Position numbers and translations under genes: made by a program
In this document: positions 1-13,805 of the stretch, in pieces
Layout of the letters: every line of letters starts with the position of its first letter
How positions within the stretch are numbered: position 1 is the first letter of the stretch
Notes under the pieces: model-generated
Databases searched by the model: none
Told to the model about the DNA's origin: nothing
Seen by the model: the letters and a program-made list of their open reading frames with translations, nothing else
From: Icerya purchasi
Taxonomy: Eukaryota; Arthropoda; Insecta; Hemiptera; Monophlebidae
Assembly (NCBI GenBank): GCA_039619475.1
Contig: CM077115.1
Location: 136,846,172 to 136,910,171 of the forward strand
DNA length: 64,000 nucleotides
Direction of reading: 5' to 3'

Positions 1-260
1 CATAGTCTGCTTCCGGCTTCCCCTTTCCGTTTTTCTATTGTTCAATCTCCACTGTGTCCTTATGACCTTCCAGAGCTCAATTAATCACGTCTTGTTCGAA
101 TGGCCCTTTATTTTCTCCGAACGTGCTGTATTCTAATCTTCTGCGCCTTGGCCTTCCTACTTCTTATAGTGTCCACTCCATTCTTGCATTCCTCTCTCTC
201 TCAATATAGTTCCTTTGCCGGCCTTCTTTATCTCCTCAATTTTTAATCTTTTCCTTATAT
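1..260 (+). pseudogene. Relic 3' end of an I-like non-LTR retrotransposon (C-terminal zinc knuckle)
   Basis: The plus strand reads, with frame changes, as the C-terminal tail of an RNase H-bearing non-LTR ORF2. A cysteine-containing stretch (LCPYD) is followed at 83-103 by NHVLFEW, then an SER motif and an R/KLG(I/L)P-like stretch. The order CxxC...HVLFEC...R...LGIP is the usual tail of I/R1-type ORF2 proteins; here the last Cys is Trp. The same order recurs at 7.1, 19.5, 49.8 and 53.1 kb. The fragment begins outside the window and is broken by stops, so it is dead. Clade assignment is by motif memory only. Confidence 0.5.
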
Positions 261-3200
261 AATGTACAATTCTCTGCGTTGGGTAAGTTCCACTGTTGAC
301 GTGTCCCGCGCCCCCAAAAAGGTGTGTTTTGTGCTTTATTTATTACCGGTAGCAAATAACAGTCTCCATGTGTTGCGCAACTTCTGCAGTTATTTATGCG
401 TAATATTCCAAGGAATATTATTAATAAGCCAAAAGTAGTGGCTTCTATTACGAAAGATAAAACAGTATTCAGAGACCCAGTAGCAGTAACTCCACTACAA
501 AACCAACCGCTAAGATCTTGAAACAGTACCTCGCAAAATAGCAAAAATTAACGACTAGAAATTGAAAGTCAGCTTTTCATTTAATACTTCAGGTATTCAG
601 AAACGAAATGAATTCATGGAATTTTTTTACTATAAATACGAGGTGAATTGGTTCAGTGTAGTGCTGTGAATTTAAAGTCAGGGACTAACACACGAAACCT
701 AAACTAAGAATAACCAAACGAAAAAGTTGACCACACTGTTATGTTCAATGTGAAAACTTTGAAGTAACGGTATTGTTGAACAAAGGACGATAACAAAGTT
801 TATTGGTGTTAACTACGATAATACTGGATTGAATAAGCTAATTATCATAAAAAAACATACTGTATGAAAAGTACGTTATATTTACGTTTAATAAAAGTTT
901 TAAAAATGCCACAACGATATGCTTTGAAAAACCGACTCTGCATTTGAGTGAAACGGAAATTTAAAACAAAAAAAACAAAACGAAATACGAATACGAAGCT
1001 ATTTAAAACATGCCGGTATATTTTTAAAATTTATAAATGTTTACATATTTCTGGTACAGTCAATGTTTTTTCACCTTATTTCTTAAAGTTACCGCAAATC
1101 GTAAGTAAAAATATTCGTATTAAGAGTAATAATTACTTCAGCGACCTTCCGAAAAATTTGTCGAACTTAAAATTGCTTAATTAAATAATAATTTCAACAA
1201 ATTAAAAAAAAAAAAAAAAGCGTAATTTTTAATAGCATTACAAATATAAAACAAATTCAAAGTAAAGTGTGGAGTAAATAAAAAATTTATTCGTGATGTA
1301 GACGTAAAAATATTGAAATGTACAATAGTTTAAACGAAGACAATAGTCAAGTTGTTCTGCCGCTGCATATATGCCGGGGGGAGGCATATATATACTGTTC
1401 ACTTGTTATGCTTTTTCGATAATGACGTATTAAATTAATTTTTTCAATATATATTTTTATTGGGATTTTTTTTTTAATAATTTTCTACGATATTTCAAGC
1501 GTGAAGTCGATGTCATTCAAAAACTGAATTCGTTCAAATGAAAATTTTTAGAAATATTTTTATTAATTGCCACGATTTATTTACCTACGGATGCATTAAT
1601 TTATGACAAAGAAAATCATTTTTTGGATAATTTTGATTTGTACGTTAAATTATGAAATCAAAAATATTCTCGTTTTCTAATAACTTTTCACTCAAATATC
1701 AAACATACACCGAAATTGAAAAATCAAAAAATCAAAAAAAAATCCTGTTTTACTCGGGTGAAACATTCGACATCGACAATCAGTTGCTCCACGCCACACA
1801 GATTAGCTCGATTAGAATTCTATTTGGTCGGTTATGGTTAACACTACTAATTATATTCTATTAGTTCTAGCCGACAATTTGTATAGTTACATTTCGCAAT
1901 ATGACAAGAAACGAATACAAGAGATAGATTTAGTCTCAGTCACAGTTACGTTTCAGCGAGTAATAATAGAGGTTTTAGTCAACAATTTTCTTCATTCAAA
2001 GTACAATAACATATATATCAAATTCAGCAACACAACTACATTCTAAAACGAAATGGCGCAAAAATATGTTAATTGCGCCTCTAGCGTCTCTAAAGATAAT
2101 CATGTATCGTCAACCTTGTAAATCTCTGTTAAGGAGATATTTAAAATTAAACGATTCTGTTATTTTGAATCTCTCGGGAGATGCCAAGTGAAACGATTTA
2201 GTTACCCCTTAGGTAAGCCCTCGGGAATACTGCACCACCACGATTTCTAATTCTCCGTGAATGTAAATTATACTTTATTATTTCTAAATTAAAATTGGTC
2301 GATTATGCATTATTATTCTTATAAAATCGATTTAGCTTTTAAATTTTGAATCCGCAAAAAATATATCCGGTTCTAACCATCAAAAGGAGAAAATTCCTGC
2401 AAATACTTTATATGACTTTTGATTATGCAAAAAAAAAAAAAAAAAATTAATAATGCACACGTCACTCTGTAACGGCTGAGCTGAACGGATCACTGTGCAG
2501 GCAGGTGTACATGCATTACGTGCCTGATCGAAATTCTGTCGGTTTTTATAATTCAAAGTTTTTTCGCGAACATTACTTTTCAAGTTTTTTTTTTTTTTTT
2601 TTTTTTTGTATATATAAAGAGAAACGAGTTCGACATTACTAAAAAAAAATGGTATCATAGTCTTTGTTTTCAAAATTTGACAAGTATCGGATGGTGACTG
2701 AAATAATACTCAAGCCAACGGCTCTTTCTCGTCTTCTTCGTTGTTCGCATTTTTCCATCTGTCGCCGTGCAGATCTCTTTAAGGCGATGGTAGGTAGCTC
2801 GTGGTTTCTCAATTCCATGTACACGCACATTCCATTCTTGCCATTCGATAATTTTACTTCATAAAAACTTATTTTGTAAATGGCAACAAATTTTTTAAAC
2901 ATATTTTCCCAATTTAAGTAACCATTAATAAAAATATAAACTAAAGATTAAAAACTTCCACCGCAGTGGGTAGTATTAAGAATACAATACTATATTTTAA
3001 AATATTTCTCCGCTGATGATATTTAGTACAAGCTATCTGAAATATGAAATAAATATTTTTAAAAAATGGTGTCTTCCGTAAACTTCAATTTTAAAAATAA
3101 GAACTAACAAAAATCAGTTCAAGCGATGACCGTTTTTATGTAAGGTGTTGAAACATTGACAGATACTCTAATCACAGACATAGTTTAAAAAAGAAAATTA

Positions 3201-3411
3201 TCAATCAACAGTGGTTGTTTTGTAATTTTTATCGTGTAACAATTTAATTTGAACGTGAAATGCGAAGAAAAAATGACCGACTACTACTATTAAAAATGGA
3301 TCGCAGTAACGTATTCAATTGAAACAACTCACCTATAAGGATTATAAATGAACTAATATGAAAGGTCAGTTATCCCTTAGCGAGATCTGAAGAATCAAGC
3401 TATATTTATAT

Positions 3412-3453
<42 letters not shown>

Positions 3454-6400
3454 TCTGAACCTGATCATGAGAACACTCCGTAGGACCCTAGAAGAGAATA
3501 TTTATAGAAAACTAATTTCAACTAACTACGTCATTCTTTAAAAAATAATAATAATTTACGGTTTACGTAGTAGGTTTTCATTTTAAAAAGTTACAGAAAA
3601 ACATGATATATTTCATAACGTTTTTTAATATTACTCTCAGCGTAAGAATGACGTTACCATTAGTGTATATTTAAAAAATTCTCTACATCTGAGCAAATTG
3701 TACTTAATATCAATTATAACGGTTATTTTTCATCAGATATTCGCACAATTAAAAATAGAACGAGAAAAATAAACCTATAATGTTTGCAAAATCACAATTA
3801 GAAGAAAAACATTACATTTATTTCCCGGTAGCAGTTTACAACGATTTTTTTTTTTTTTACAAAGTGAAATCTAAACGAAATCATTTTTCAATTCAAATAG
3901 TAGACGGTTATGAAAAATTTGAAATTCCACTTGATTGTTTTTTAGATACACATATGTTTGTTTCGCAGCTGAATTCAGTTCTATACAGCTGCTACGAAAA
4001 ATGTTAATAAAATTTTACAAAAGTTAGTGGAAATATGCTCAGTTCAAATTAAATATTTCTCAAATCGCGAGTGTAAAGATATTACGTTAACCATAATGTG
4101 ATTAAGAGTGTAAGTCTGTTTATTTTTTAATGCCGCTATTTCAAAAATTTGAGAAAACATAAAATTTAAATAAGAAATTTTACGGCTTAAAAGAGCCATT
4201 TAATTTGTCGCGAACCTAATTTTATTTTTTTAATAGAATAGTAGTTTTTAAAATGAACTTATCTAACGTAATTAAAACTAGGGGGCTTACCCTCACGCTC
4301 ACTTCGTCGCCAACTACCAAGGAACCCCCCTGCCGCTATCGCTGGTTTCTGCAGCATTGTTAGCTGTTAACAGTAAATATTTATACTTGGTACATTTTTA
4401 TAGATGTGTAATAAAAATATTCCGATCCTCCTGTACGATTATTTATCTGTAAGACAAATTCTTTCTGATGTTCGATGTGCTCACAGGTTCTCGTTTTTAA
4501 TTAGTCTGATTATAATCGTGTAAATTATTACCCGATTTTCATGGTATAATTGACAGCCGACGACTTTTTTTTTTTTTTTTTTTTTTTTTAAATAGGTAAA
4601 GAGCATTCTTTTGAAACTGAATTTTTTAATTTTCCAAAAAAATTGGAAAAACAAAAATTTCTTCAGGAAACAGTAGCGTGTATAACAACACTCAAGTAAT
4701 ACAACAAATCGAACAAATCTTGCTTCCTTAAAAACAAGTGTTAAAACAACGCTTCGATAAAATTATTTATTAAAAAAAAATTAAATATAAATGTATAAAG
4801 AGTATTATACTTCCGGTTGATTTAACCTGCGCGCAGCTTACAAATTTATAAGTTAATCTTTTACACGTAAAGTTTAGAAAGTATCGAAATTATAATTTTA
4901 TATAAGCCGCGATTTAAAATTTGACTTTGGTATGTATTTGTTAAAGGAAGAAAAAATTTTAGCGGCAGTTAATCTTTCGATTACACTGTTAGAGATAACG
5001 ATCTTAACGCGTTATTAGCGAATAAAACAGCGATCATCACTGAAAACTGACACGGTAAAGACGATTTTAACTTATTAATAAATGTACACACAGATCAGGA
5101 ACAATGCGCAACGAATAAAAACATCTCGCAGTGCACGGTGAAGAAAAAGCGATTTGACTTATTTTCAAACTATTGTTGTTGTTAAACAAATAACGACGTA
5201 TTCGTAAAACGGGACTTTGCTGTATAAACACTTCCGATAACGAATGCATTAATAACAACCTGTACTACGATAGGACGGTTGACTTATCAGGCCGATTTCG
5301 ATATTACATAGCGCCGAGATACAGGTAGTAACGAACGAATTTTATTTATTATACACCTTTTCTCGTTGTAAATTCATTAGGCGCGCGGAACGTGACTTTT
5401 ACTAATGAGCTGCAATCGCGAGTTGTTTTAAATCAATAAGCAAACTACCGGTCGTACAACAGTTCTTCTTTTTCGTGTTAACCGAAACATTTCAAAAATT
5501 ATAACAAAACGAAGAATAACTAAATCGTTAATTTTAGCGGCTACATCAGTTCGATAAACCGTACTGATAACGAAGGCCAGTCTAATTACGCGATTAGGAT
5601 AAAAAGCAAAATGATACGAAACTTTAAAACAAATTAAAATTTACAAAGATTAAACTATGTTTCCAATTTGCATTATCAGAGAAAAGTCTCGCATAACACA
5701 CAATTTTATTATACGAGATATTAATTGGTTACGGTTGTTGATAAATGCAATTAACACGTCATCGCGATTGTATACATTATTATATTTCATTTGAAATGAA
5801 AATAGAATGAAAATCGGATTCAAAAAACAGGAAATAATTAGTTAGATCTGTTCCGCTTTCATTTATTTATTTTACCATTCTATTTGCTCATAAAAAAACA
5901 CTATTGTATTAATGAACATTCCGAGGATATTTCCCCAAAAAATTTCAATATGTTGTTTACCACAGAGGTCGCCTGTTTCAGAATCCGACAGCAGTCTGCA
6001 ACTGGATAAAAACTGTGAATTATTTTTAAAACAACGGCTACTTTTCTTGATATCTTGATAGTTGACCCGAAAACCTTATATAATAAAATTTACAATCCTT
6101 AAATGTAATGAAATTCCCTCCAAACCCCTAAATTTAGCATCCATCTGAATTTCTCCCTTTTTAAATATATATAAAGCATTGATGCTCAGTAAAATTAGTT
6201 ACGAATGTCGGGTAAACTTTTTCGCAAATTATTCTATGAAACTACTTAATTCAACAAATTATCCTCGGTGTCCATCGCGTATCCTTATTCAAAAGTCTAT
6301 GCTTCTTAGCTAGAGTATCTCATTATCAGCATAAAGCAGAACGATATACTTTATACCCCGAAATTATCTATTTACACCTTCCTCTGTCCTGAGATCTTTT

Positions 6401-7059
6401 CTAATAGATACTATTGCAGTCTTTATAAGCAATACGTATTAATGAATAACCTCGATAGAAACACAAAGGGCGTACGACTGAACGATGTTGCACCTATTTT
6501 GGACGTTGAGGTGTACGTGGTTCTGCTCTGTCTATAAACTTATTTAAAATAAAAATGTTCCTCGGAATGTTACTTGTTATTAATTCCTCATATTTCATCC
6601 GTGTGTCTTGCAAATTGATCGCATCGAATCGCCAATCGTTGTTGAAATATTTTCCGCCTTATTTTATCTTTAGTACCCGAACCATGTAAGTATTTTAAAA
6701 AATGAGCGCGCGGACCTGGTGTCATCTGATCGACCAGGATGCGTTTAATGCCGCGCTGCTGTGTATATGGGTCCATCGTTTTCAACGAAATTCTTGTCAG
6801 GCACAGTTTTTGCACAATGGAATTACGACTGGTTTCCTCAAACCACGTCTCCTCCAAAGGTAAATCCTATAACGGAACCAACTCCCACGTGGGACAGACT
6901 TTGTTTAGCGATCAACAAGCTTAGAATAGCACATGTTTCTCTTTCCTACGACTTCCACTTTAGGCAAGCTTCCCGGCCAAGCATTCGACCGTTATATTCA
7001 AAGAAAGAATCCCCGCAATGCACACGTTTCGATAGTTTATATAACGGACAGATAATACA
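261..7059. other. AT-rich stretch with no recognisable gene
   Basis: All open frames are short, overlap on both strands and have the F/L/K/I/N-rich composition expected by chance in AT-rich DNA. Homopolymer runs and a CA/TA microsatellite (about 3411-3447) are present. One dispersed repeat copy (4264-4480) is listed separately. Bases 6588-7059 are less AT-rich and have overlapping frames of 60-100 codons on both strands, none with a domain I recognise; they lie just 3' of the minus-strand relic and could be its old 3' flank. Confidence 0.6.
4264..4480 (+). repeat. Unnamed dispersed repeat, copy 1
   Basis: This stretch contains the block CGCCAACTACCAAGGAA and, about 130 bases later, AATAAAAATATTC followed by GATCCTCCTGTAC. 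The same blocks in the same order and similar spacing occur at about 12100-12330. The two copies differ by many substitutions and small indels. No coding potential, terminal repeats or tail are visible, so the class is unknown; a SINE-like or MITE-like origin is possible. Confidence 0.45.
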
Positions 7060-8060
7060 TTGACATTCCAAACATTGCTTCCATTGTAAACAGAAACACT
7101 CAAATAAAATATGATCAGCGTCACATGTAGATAAGAAACGATGAAATGATGCAGGAAGGAATTTATGATTAAATCGAAGTTGACGAATAGCCGCAGAATC
7201 GTAGAGCGTTGTAAAGAAGAATGGTATCTAGAAAAAGAAGAAGAAATAATTCAATAAAAAGGCAAAAGGAGTCAAAACTGGAAAAAATAAAGGAGAAAAA
7301 AAGTTGAATTATAGTTTAAAATGAATCATTTAAGGAAAGAGGAGCATACTGTGAGCTGAAAACGGACCCAAAAATCTGCTACTGGAAATGGTGGAACGGG
7401 CTCTTAAATATACATTAATTTATTATTCTCAAGGCCAATGGCCAGGAATCCATAGGAAATCGATCTTTATTGAATGAAGGAGGAAAAATGCATAAGAGAA
7501 CATATGGAAAGTATGCTATGATCAGAAGAGGGAGAAGGTAGGGGTGTTAAAAAAGCCTGCAGCATAATTTTATAATCCGGGCTTACGAAGAATTTAGGGA
7601 AAAATGTTGATAATTTAATATATCAACTTCGATTTCCTTGTTCCTCTTATTAGTCCATTAACTGTGATTCTTGGCGTACCCAAGGAGAAAAAAAGGGGAG
7701 GGGCGAGGAGGAGGGTAAAATGGAAAACTGCGAGTGGAACAAACGAAGAGAACGGTACGTAAAATAGCAGTAGATTCCGCGTAGAAAAATTTATCAAAAG
7801 GAATAGTTTGAGGCAGGAGTAAAAAAGGTAGAATCAATTCTATTTAACTCTTTGGAATCGTCAGCAGGGAAAAGTGGTCTTAGAGCAATGGAAAATTCAA
7901 TTTTGGTGATTGATTGTGGAACAGAGTTATAGTAAATCGATAAAAAAAAAGACATCTAATGGGATGGAGAAAACTGGGATAATTACAAGAAAAAAAAAAA
8001 ATATTGAAGGAAACGAACAGAAATAAAAAGGGGATAATAAAATTGGACTTTTATTAGAAG
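7060..8060 (-). pseudogene. Decayed I-like non-LTR ORF2 3' part: RNase H and C-terminal knuckle
   Basis: Read on the minus strand. RNase H begins near 7862-7849 (D-D-S-K, standing for the usual TDGSK), continues through an AFF-like block and an AEStAILRTVLF-like stretch (7786-7736), and reaches WIPGH at about 7452-7436. After a short linker come LRFNHKFLPAS (7185-7152) and DADHILFEC (7122-7096), the C-terminal HxxxxC knuckle. Stops and frameshifts interrupt every domain. The segment aligns block by block at DNA level with the plus-strand relic at 48.82-49.98 kb, so both derive from one family. Upstream minus-strand DNA to about 10.6 kb stays pyrimidine-rich and might hold older parts of the element, but I recognise no reverse transcriptase motifs there. 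Confidence 0.7.
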
Positions 8061-8329
8061 AAAACAGCCAATTATGAAAAATGGAACAGTAAGAAGAAAC
8101 GAGTGAAGAAAACATAGGCAAGGTTTGTAATGTGTTACGTTGTTATACACACATAACAAAAATGAAACATAAAAAACTAAGCTAAAATATGAAATAAAGT
8201 TACGAGTTTCGTGAGAGAGCGAGCGTGCAGATACACGGGAACCTAGCTAAAGGTCGAAAACTTTCTGCGTATTAAAACTGTAAAGGATGAGATCGGGGCA
8301 GAAAATAGACATTAATTAATATCGGAAGC

Positions 8330-8346
8330 GGGGGGGGGGGGGGGGG
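8330..8346. repeat. Poly(G) run of 17
   Basis: Seventeen consecutive G in otherwise AT-rich DNA. Similar long G runs occur near 36148-36161 and 54740-54749. They are prone to replication slippage and sequencing-length error. Confidence 0.9.
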
Positions 8347-11300
8347 TGGACGACAAAACGAATAAAAAAGTAGCACAGCTGAATATGTGACGGCTACGAA
8401 AAAGATAGTAGCTAGTTAATTGCATTCCAAAGTTAGTCAGATTTTGAATAGAGAATATCTTAATCGTCAGGAACACGTTCTACTTTATTTGCATTAACAC
8501 GGTATTTACATAAAAGTTAACGCAAATGCTAATTTGTAGAAAAATTATTATTGTAGTTAGATTCGCCGCGATTATTTGAAATTATCAATTTTTGAATTTA
8601 ACTTTTTTTCATTACCTAAGATCTAGATTTGGAGCGATCCATTTAACTGCACGGAAATGGCAGCATCCCAATCGTAATTAATGATACATATTACATGCTT
8701 TTGTAATTGACCACATACTATACTGTAGAGATTATTTTTAACGGTCGCCCAGCATTCGCATAGACTGGAATTAATATAACCTTCTAAAAAAGGAAACTAG
8801 ACGATTTATAATGATAATAATTCTGATCTAAATTAAAACTAAATAAATTTCATGCCCGTATATTTAGAGGCTGCGGTGGCATCTTTGAAGACAAAACTAA
8901 ACGTTACATTAGACATCCCGGATGGGTATAATAACTAATACGTCAAGAGAATATAACGTTACAGGCTTGACCAGAAAGCAGGAACCTAAGTAGGATCTAC
9001 GAATGAAGAAAAGCGGAGTATAGCATTGCCGATAAAACCAGGATAGACTTCAGGCCACCAAAACAAAAGTATATTAAGAAAGCGGAAATGGACTAGCAAG
9101 ATAATAAAAGAATAATAAAAACCGCGAAAACGAACGCATTAATAAGGAGTCGTAAAGACCATAAAGTAGCCCGTCACCGCAGTGTAACTTGGTTTCAATT
9201 CGATCAACAAGTAAATAAAGAAGAGAAAGTAGGATGATATAAACAGGGAGAGTTCTTTAAGCGCGTTTTTTATATATTTTATTTGTGTTAATTATAAAAA
9301 GCGTTGTGATTTGTGCTATTGTTTTCATTCAATTTATGTACTAGTGAGTTGATAGTTGAGCTCCCCTCAAAAAATGTTTATACATCAAAGTCCCCACCGC
9401 TTAAATAAATCTTCACGTATAGGCCCCGCAGTATACCATCAACAAAACTAGTTAAAGACAGCAGACAACGCCAACGGACTGCACTGTGCAAAACGTATAA
9501 CCAAATATAACAGGGAAGTAATCGTAAAAAGAAAAAAGTAATACAAAGATTTAATCGGGAGGAAAAACATGCATCGCTGAAAAAATTTGACAAGTGAGAA
9601 AAATAGTAAAAACCATTATCAAAATCAACAGTGAGGCTGAAGAGGAGAATATACCATTAACATGGGCATATACAAATAATTCTTGTATCCATTTTTAAGA
9701 ATTATAATACGATAAAAAAAGAAATAAGGAGAAAATAATTAACAAAAATAGCAAGAAATTGAAACACCGTGGAAAAAAAAGAACGCGTAAGGAATAACAG
9801 AACAATACATATTAAGATAAAAAGAGATAAAAGTGAAATTAGAGAAAATGTCGACTGATAAAATCACGAAAGCTGTAAAACCAGACGCAATGCTGTTATT
9901 TTATCAAGCAAATTACGGATTCCCAATTATTAAGAGTAGATAAAGGCGTAGGAATTAAATCATATTCAAGAGTTAGGGGCATAGGATTTGCGGAAACCGA
10001 ATTGTTAACGGAAGAAGGAGCCTCGGGTGAAGATTACGAGCGACCAAAAATTACGGAATGGAAACCACCTTTGGGGCTGAAATGAATTATTATGTTGGCG
10101 TAATATTTATTGCAAAGATTTAGACATTTAAGATAAAAATGTTTCTGGAAGAGATACTCCTGCATGTGGAAGAAGAACTGCTAGAATAATTTTAACTTTT
10201 TCTTTTTGTGCCGTTGAAAGAGTGCCGTGTAAAGCGTAAGAATTGGTAGAGGTTTGAAATATCAGCAAAGGTGAAAGCCGCGAAAACTTACGTTACCGAT
10301 TATTATTAGCTCTAGGGTAGGAAAGGTTTCGAAGAGTCATATAATTTTACGACTTTTACTTATACCCGAGACAAAAGGAGTCGAAAGCAAAGTAATTTCC
10401 GGCACAATAAACATAATAGAAACGAAAAGGATCATTCTGTTGAAGCGCATTCAGAAAAAGAATGGCTGCCAAAACAGAAGGAGAGCAGAAAAGTCTACTG
10501 CGACACGAGAAACTAAAGCGGCTAATAGATTTACGAATCACTCATTCAACCTTGACACGATAGGCATCACAGAAATTAATAAAGCACGGGAAAAACAAAA
10601 CCATTCAATTTAATTTTTACATAACAGGAATTGGCTGAAGGACTTTTGTGGATGCCGTTTTTGTAACTTTCGCATATTGACGCCTCAGTAGAACAGTGCG
10701 AGCGCAGTTCCTCGATATGAGTTAGGACACTAGGAACAACCACGTTAAAACGAAGTAATAGAGATGGGAGAATAAAGGAACGTACTTAAAGTTTTAATTT
10801 CGTTCAGAAAATGGGAACTGATTGGTTATAGGGGTAGAGAAAAAGTTAATCAAGTTTATTCCTGCGCGGGTTATAGATAACACTGCTAAAATCCTTTTTT
10901 GCTATATTTTAATTAATGACCTATATTTTATTTTCTAAATTTTCAGCCAAAACAACAATTTGCGCTCTTAAACGTTATTTGCAAATAACAATATGTTTCA
11001 GCTGATCTTTTTATAGGTGAGTAGATAGAATAGTTCGAATGCCGATTTCATCCGTTTAGATCAAATTATCGATAATTTCTATCCGGACGTTATTAATAGT
11101 ATTAGAAGATGCAGAACTAGCCTGTTGTACCGGTTTCCTGAATTTATTTAATGGTTTAGATTAATCAGATCGAACCACTACTGTTTCAACATATAATGTA
11201 TCTGCATCAGCATACCTGAGGTAAATAAAAAAGCAAAGCGAGTAACTCGATAAATAGCGGGAAAAAAAACAAAAACAAAAGAAAAACGTTTTAATTACAA

Positions 11301-12099
11301 TAAAGAATGAGAAGAAAGGTCAACAACAGCCAGTGTTAGAAATATCGATAATTTATTATTTTGTTCCTTTTCTTTTCCTTTTTTTTTTTTTTTTTTTACC
11401 GAATGCAGCATACCGTTTAAATAGTGCTGTTTGCTCAGTGCAATTTAAATTCCACTATTCATAACTATCAAAAATCATTCAGGTTACTATCGATATTACA
11501 CAAGTCCCTCCTTAAAAAAAAAAAAAAAAAAAGGAAAACTTTATCACGTTTATATCGAACAATTTATTGATGGAAAATTTTACAAGGGAAAAAAAGAAAA
11601 TACTTCACCGCTTTTCCGTCATTAATTTCGCGGAAATGTACGCGAACCTTTTTCTCAGAAAAACGCTTTCACCTTGTCTCAAAAGGAGAGTGATAATAAA
11701 ATGTAACCGCCGAAACCCTCTCCGTCACAGAATATAAACTCTACACGTTTTAGTTTCAAACGTCTGTTCTTTAAAACATTCTTGTGCAATCTTGTGCAAT
11801 ATTTGTAACGTAAACGAAAAATATAAAATTTATATCCATTCAAAAAAAAAAAAAAAAAAGGTCGCAAATTTTGATAAGTTTACAAAAATGACTCAGATAA
11901 CAATTCAAAAACTCGATAAAACAAAATCATTTAAATAAATTAGCCTTTTTATATAAAAATATACGCGAAGCAGCGGTATTTATAAATATCGTAGGACAAA
12001 ATGATAATTCCAGCGCGCAGACGCAAGCGTCAAAGCAATACTTTAAGTGAAATAATAAAATTGCTTAATTATATAAACGAACCATAAAATAAAAATACT

Positions 12100-12330
12100 T
12101 TGTTTTTAAAAACCACTTGTTTGCTTCGCTCGCCAACCTCTAAGGAAGCTCCTCGTTACATCGCGCAATATTATTAATTGTTAAACTATCAAAACATCTC
12201 ATATTATGTTTATACATTCCTGCACTCTTATACTCTTGTAAATTTCAATTTAAAATAAAAATATGCTGATACTCCAGTACAATTTTCTACAAAATAAATT
12301 CTATCTCATATTCAACCGAAGACATTAAAG
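12100..12330 (+). repeat. Unnamed dispersed repeat, copy 2
   Basis: It shares with 4264-4480 the ordered blocks TTCG-CGCCAAC, AAGGAA, a TGTTAA region, AATAAAAATAT and GAT-CTCCAGTAC, and ends with a similar ACAAAATAAATTCT-like block. Similarity is moderate with indels. Class unknown. Confidence 0.45.
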
Positions 12331-13805
12331 GCGAGGAAAAGAAACGATCAGGGATTTTCAAATACCATTCCAGGGTTCTCAATTTATTTTAGGCTATCTG
12401 ATTAATGGAGAAATAATTTTCAGATTTTTATATGAAGCATAGAAAAGAAAAAAAAATGAAAGTATCAAATAGTTGACCAAGCTTTTTCTACCGATAGAAA
12501 GAAAATAAACCGAATTTATTCATGGCGCGATAAGTGACAATGTGACTGGAAAAAATCGTAATGCATTAAAAACGGAACAAACAAGTAAGAAAAGAATAAG
12601 TTTATTAATTTGTAAGGAAAATAAGAAAAAAGTAATTTATACGTTAAATTTATTTCTTCAGTTAATGAAATTATTAAAATAATAAAATGAGTATTGCCAT
12701 TTTTATGGCAATGTTTAACACAAATGTAAATACTCTTTGATAAATCGACAAAAAACACATAAAACCATTAGCGAAAACAATTATACGCACTAACATATTT
12801 TCCCGTCCTCGTTTCCCATCTAGTACTACTTTCTTGATTTCATCTGATACTGAAACACCTTCTCGAACCGATTTTCTGATTCGTGCAGTGCCGACTTTGA
12901 AGAAAAAAATACACCAGTCCAAACTGTTGTGTACTTGAATTGAAGGGAAAAAACCAAAAAAACAAGGAATTCAAAGAGTTTATAAACTTTTAGCCGCTAA
13001 ATACTACTAGCGAGTAACAGAATTTAGTATGTAACACGATCTTATACCGTTTTGTTTTTTTTTATATTTCTGATCAATTGCTCTCACCACCATGCTTCTT
13101 CGACAGCTCATTATTTATTATGTACTTATAACTGCTTCAAAGTTAAAATTTAGTTATATCCTATTAGAAATCGATGGAATACCCAAATTCATTTCTATAC
13201 ATAAAATTGATTGTAAAGGGTTAAGAACGGTTTCTTATATCGTGTAAAAAGGGTTTTTATGTTCAAAATTTAACTCACGGCGAGAGAACTAAAACACACT
13301 TAGCCGGCAATAGAAAGGTGAAATAGCTACTAGTCTGCTTGCTGAAACTTGTTCAACCTACGATTTTGTAATTTTTAAAAAAAAAAAACAACACCCGGTA
13401 TGAAATGTATGACTAGCCTTTTATGAAAAATTCAAATCTTGCGATAACAAAAAAAAAAAAATTAAGTTGGTGAATAGAAGTTTTCTTTTTATCTATTAGT
13501 TTTTTGGATCGTTTTTAACATCTGCGATCATTACACAGTTGGACTGAAGTGAATGTTTTAAAAGCACGTATTCTTAGGTTATTTTCCGTTAAGAAGTACA
13601 AAATTGACTTTATCATTCCAAGTGAATTATATAGTGTCGTAGCTAATCCACATATCCCATTCTTATTTCAAGTAGCCTACAGCCTATTTTAACGAACAGA
13701 TATTGAACCGAGAGATTTACCTGATTTCTACACCAAGGACAAAAAAATTGCTCAACATTGTTTAAGATATATAGTTATAAGACAATCTCGTGTATCCCAG
13801 ACGAT

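Larger units (their letters stand above)
8061..13805. other. No recognisable gene; purine-rich plus strand
   Basis: From about 8.1 to 10.6 kb the plus strand is rich in A and G. This is the same skew seen opposite the pyrimidine-rich sense strand of the adjacent I-like relic, so older transposon DNA is possible. No catalytic motifs are readable. The remainder is AT-rich DNA with homopolymers and one dispersed repeat copy (12100-12330). Confidence 0.5.

Noticed and set aside
9850..9930. Plus-strand residues resembling a retroelement block (PDAMLLFYQ)
   Set aside because: The match is short and isolated, in the opposite orientation to the neighbouring relic, and followed by stops.
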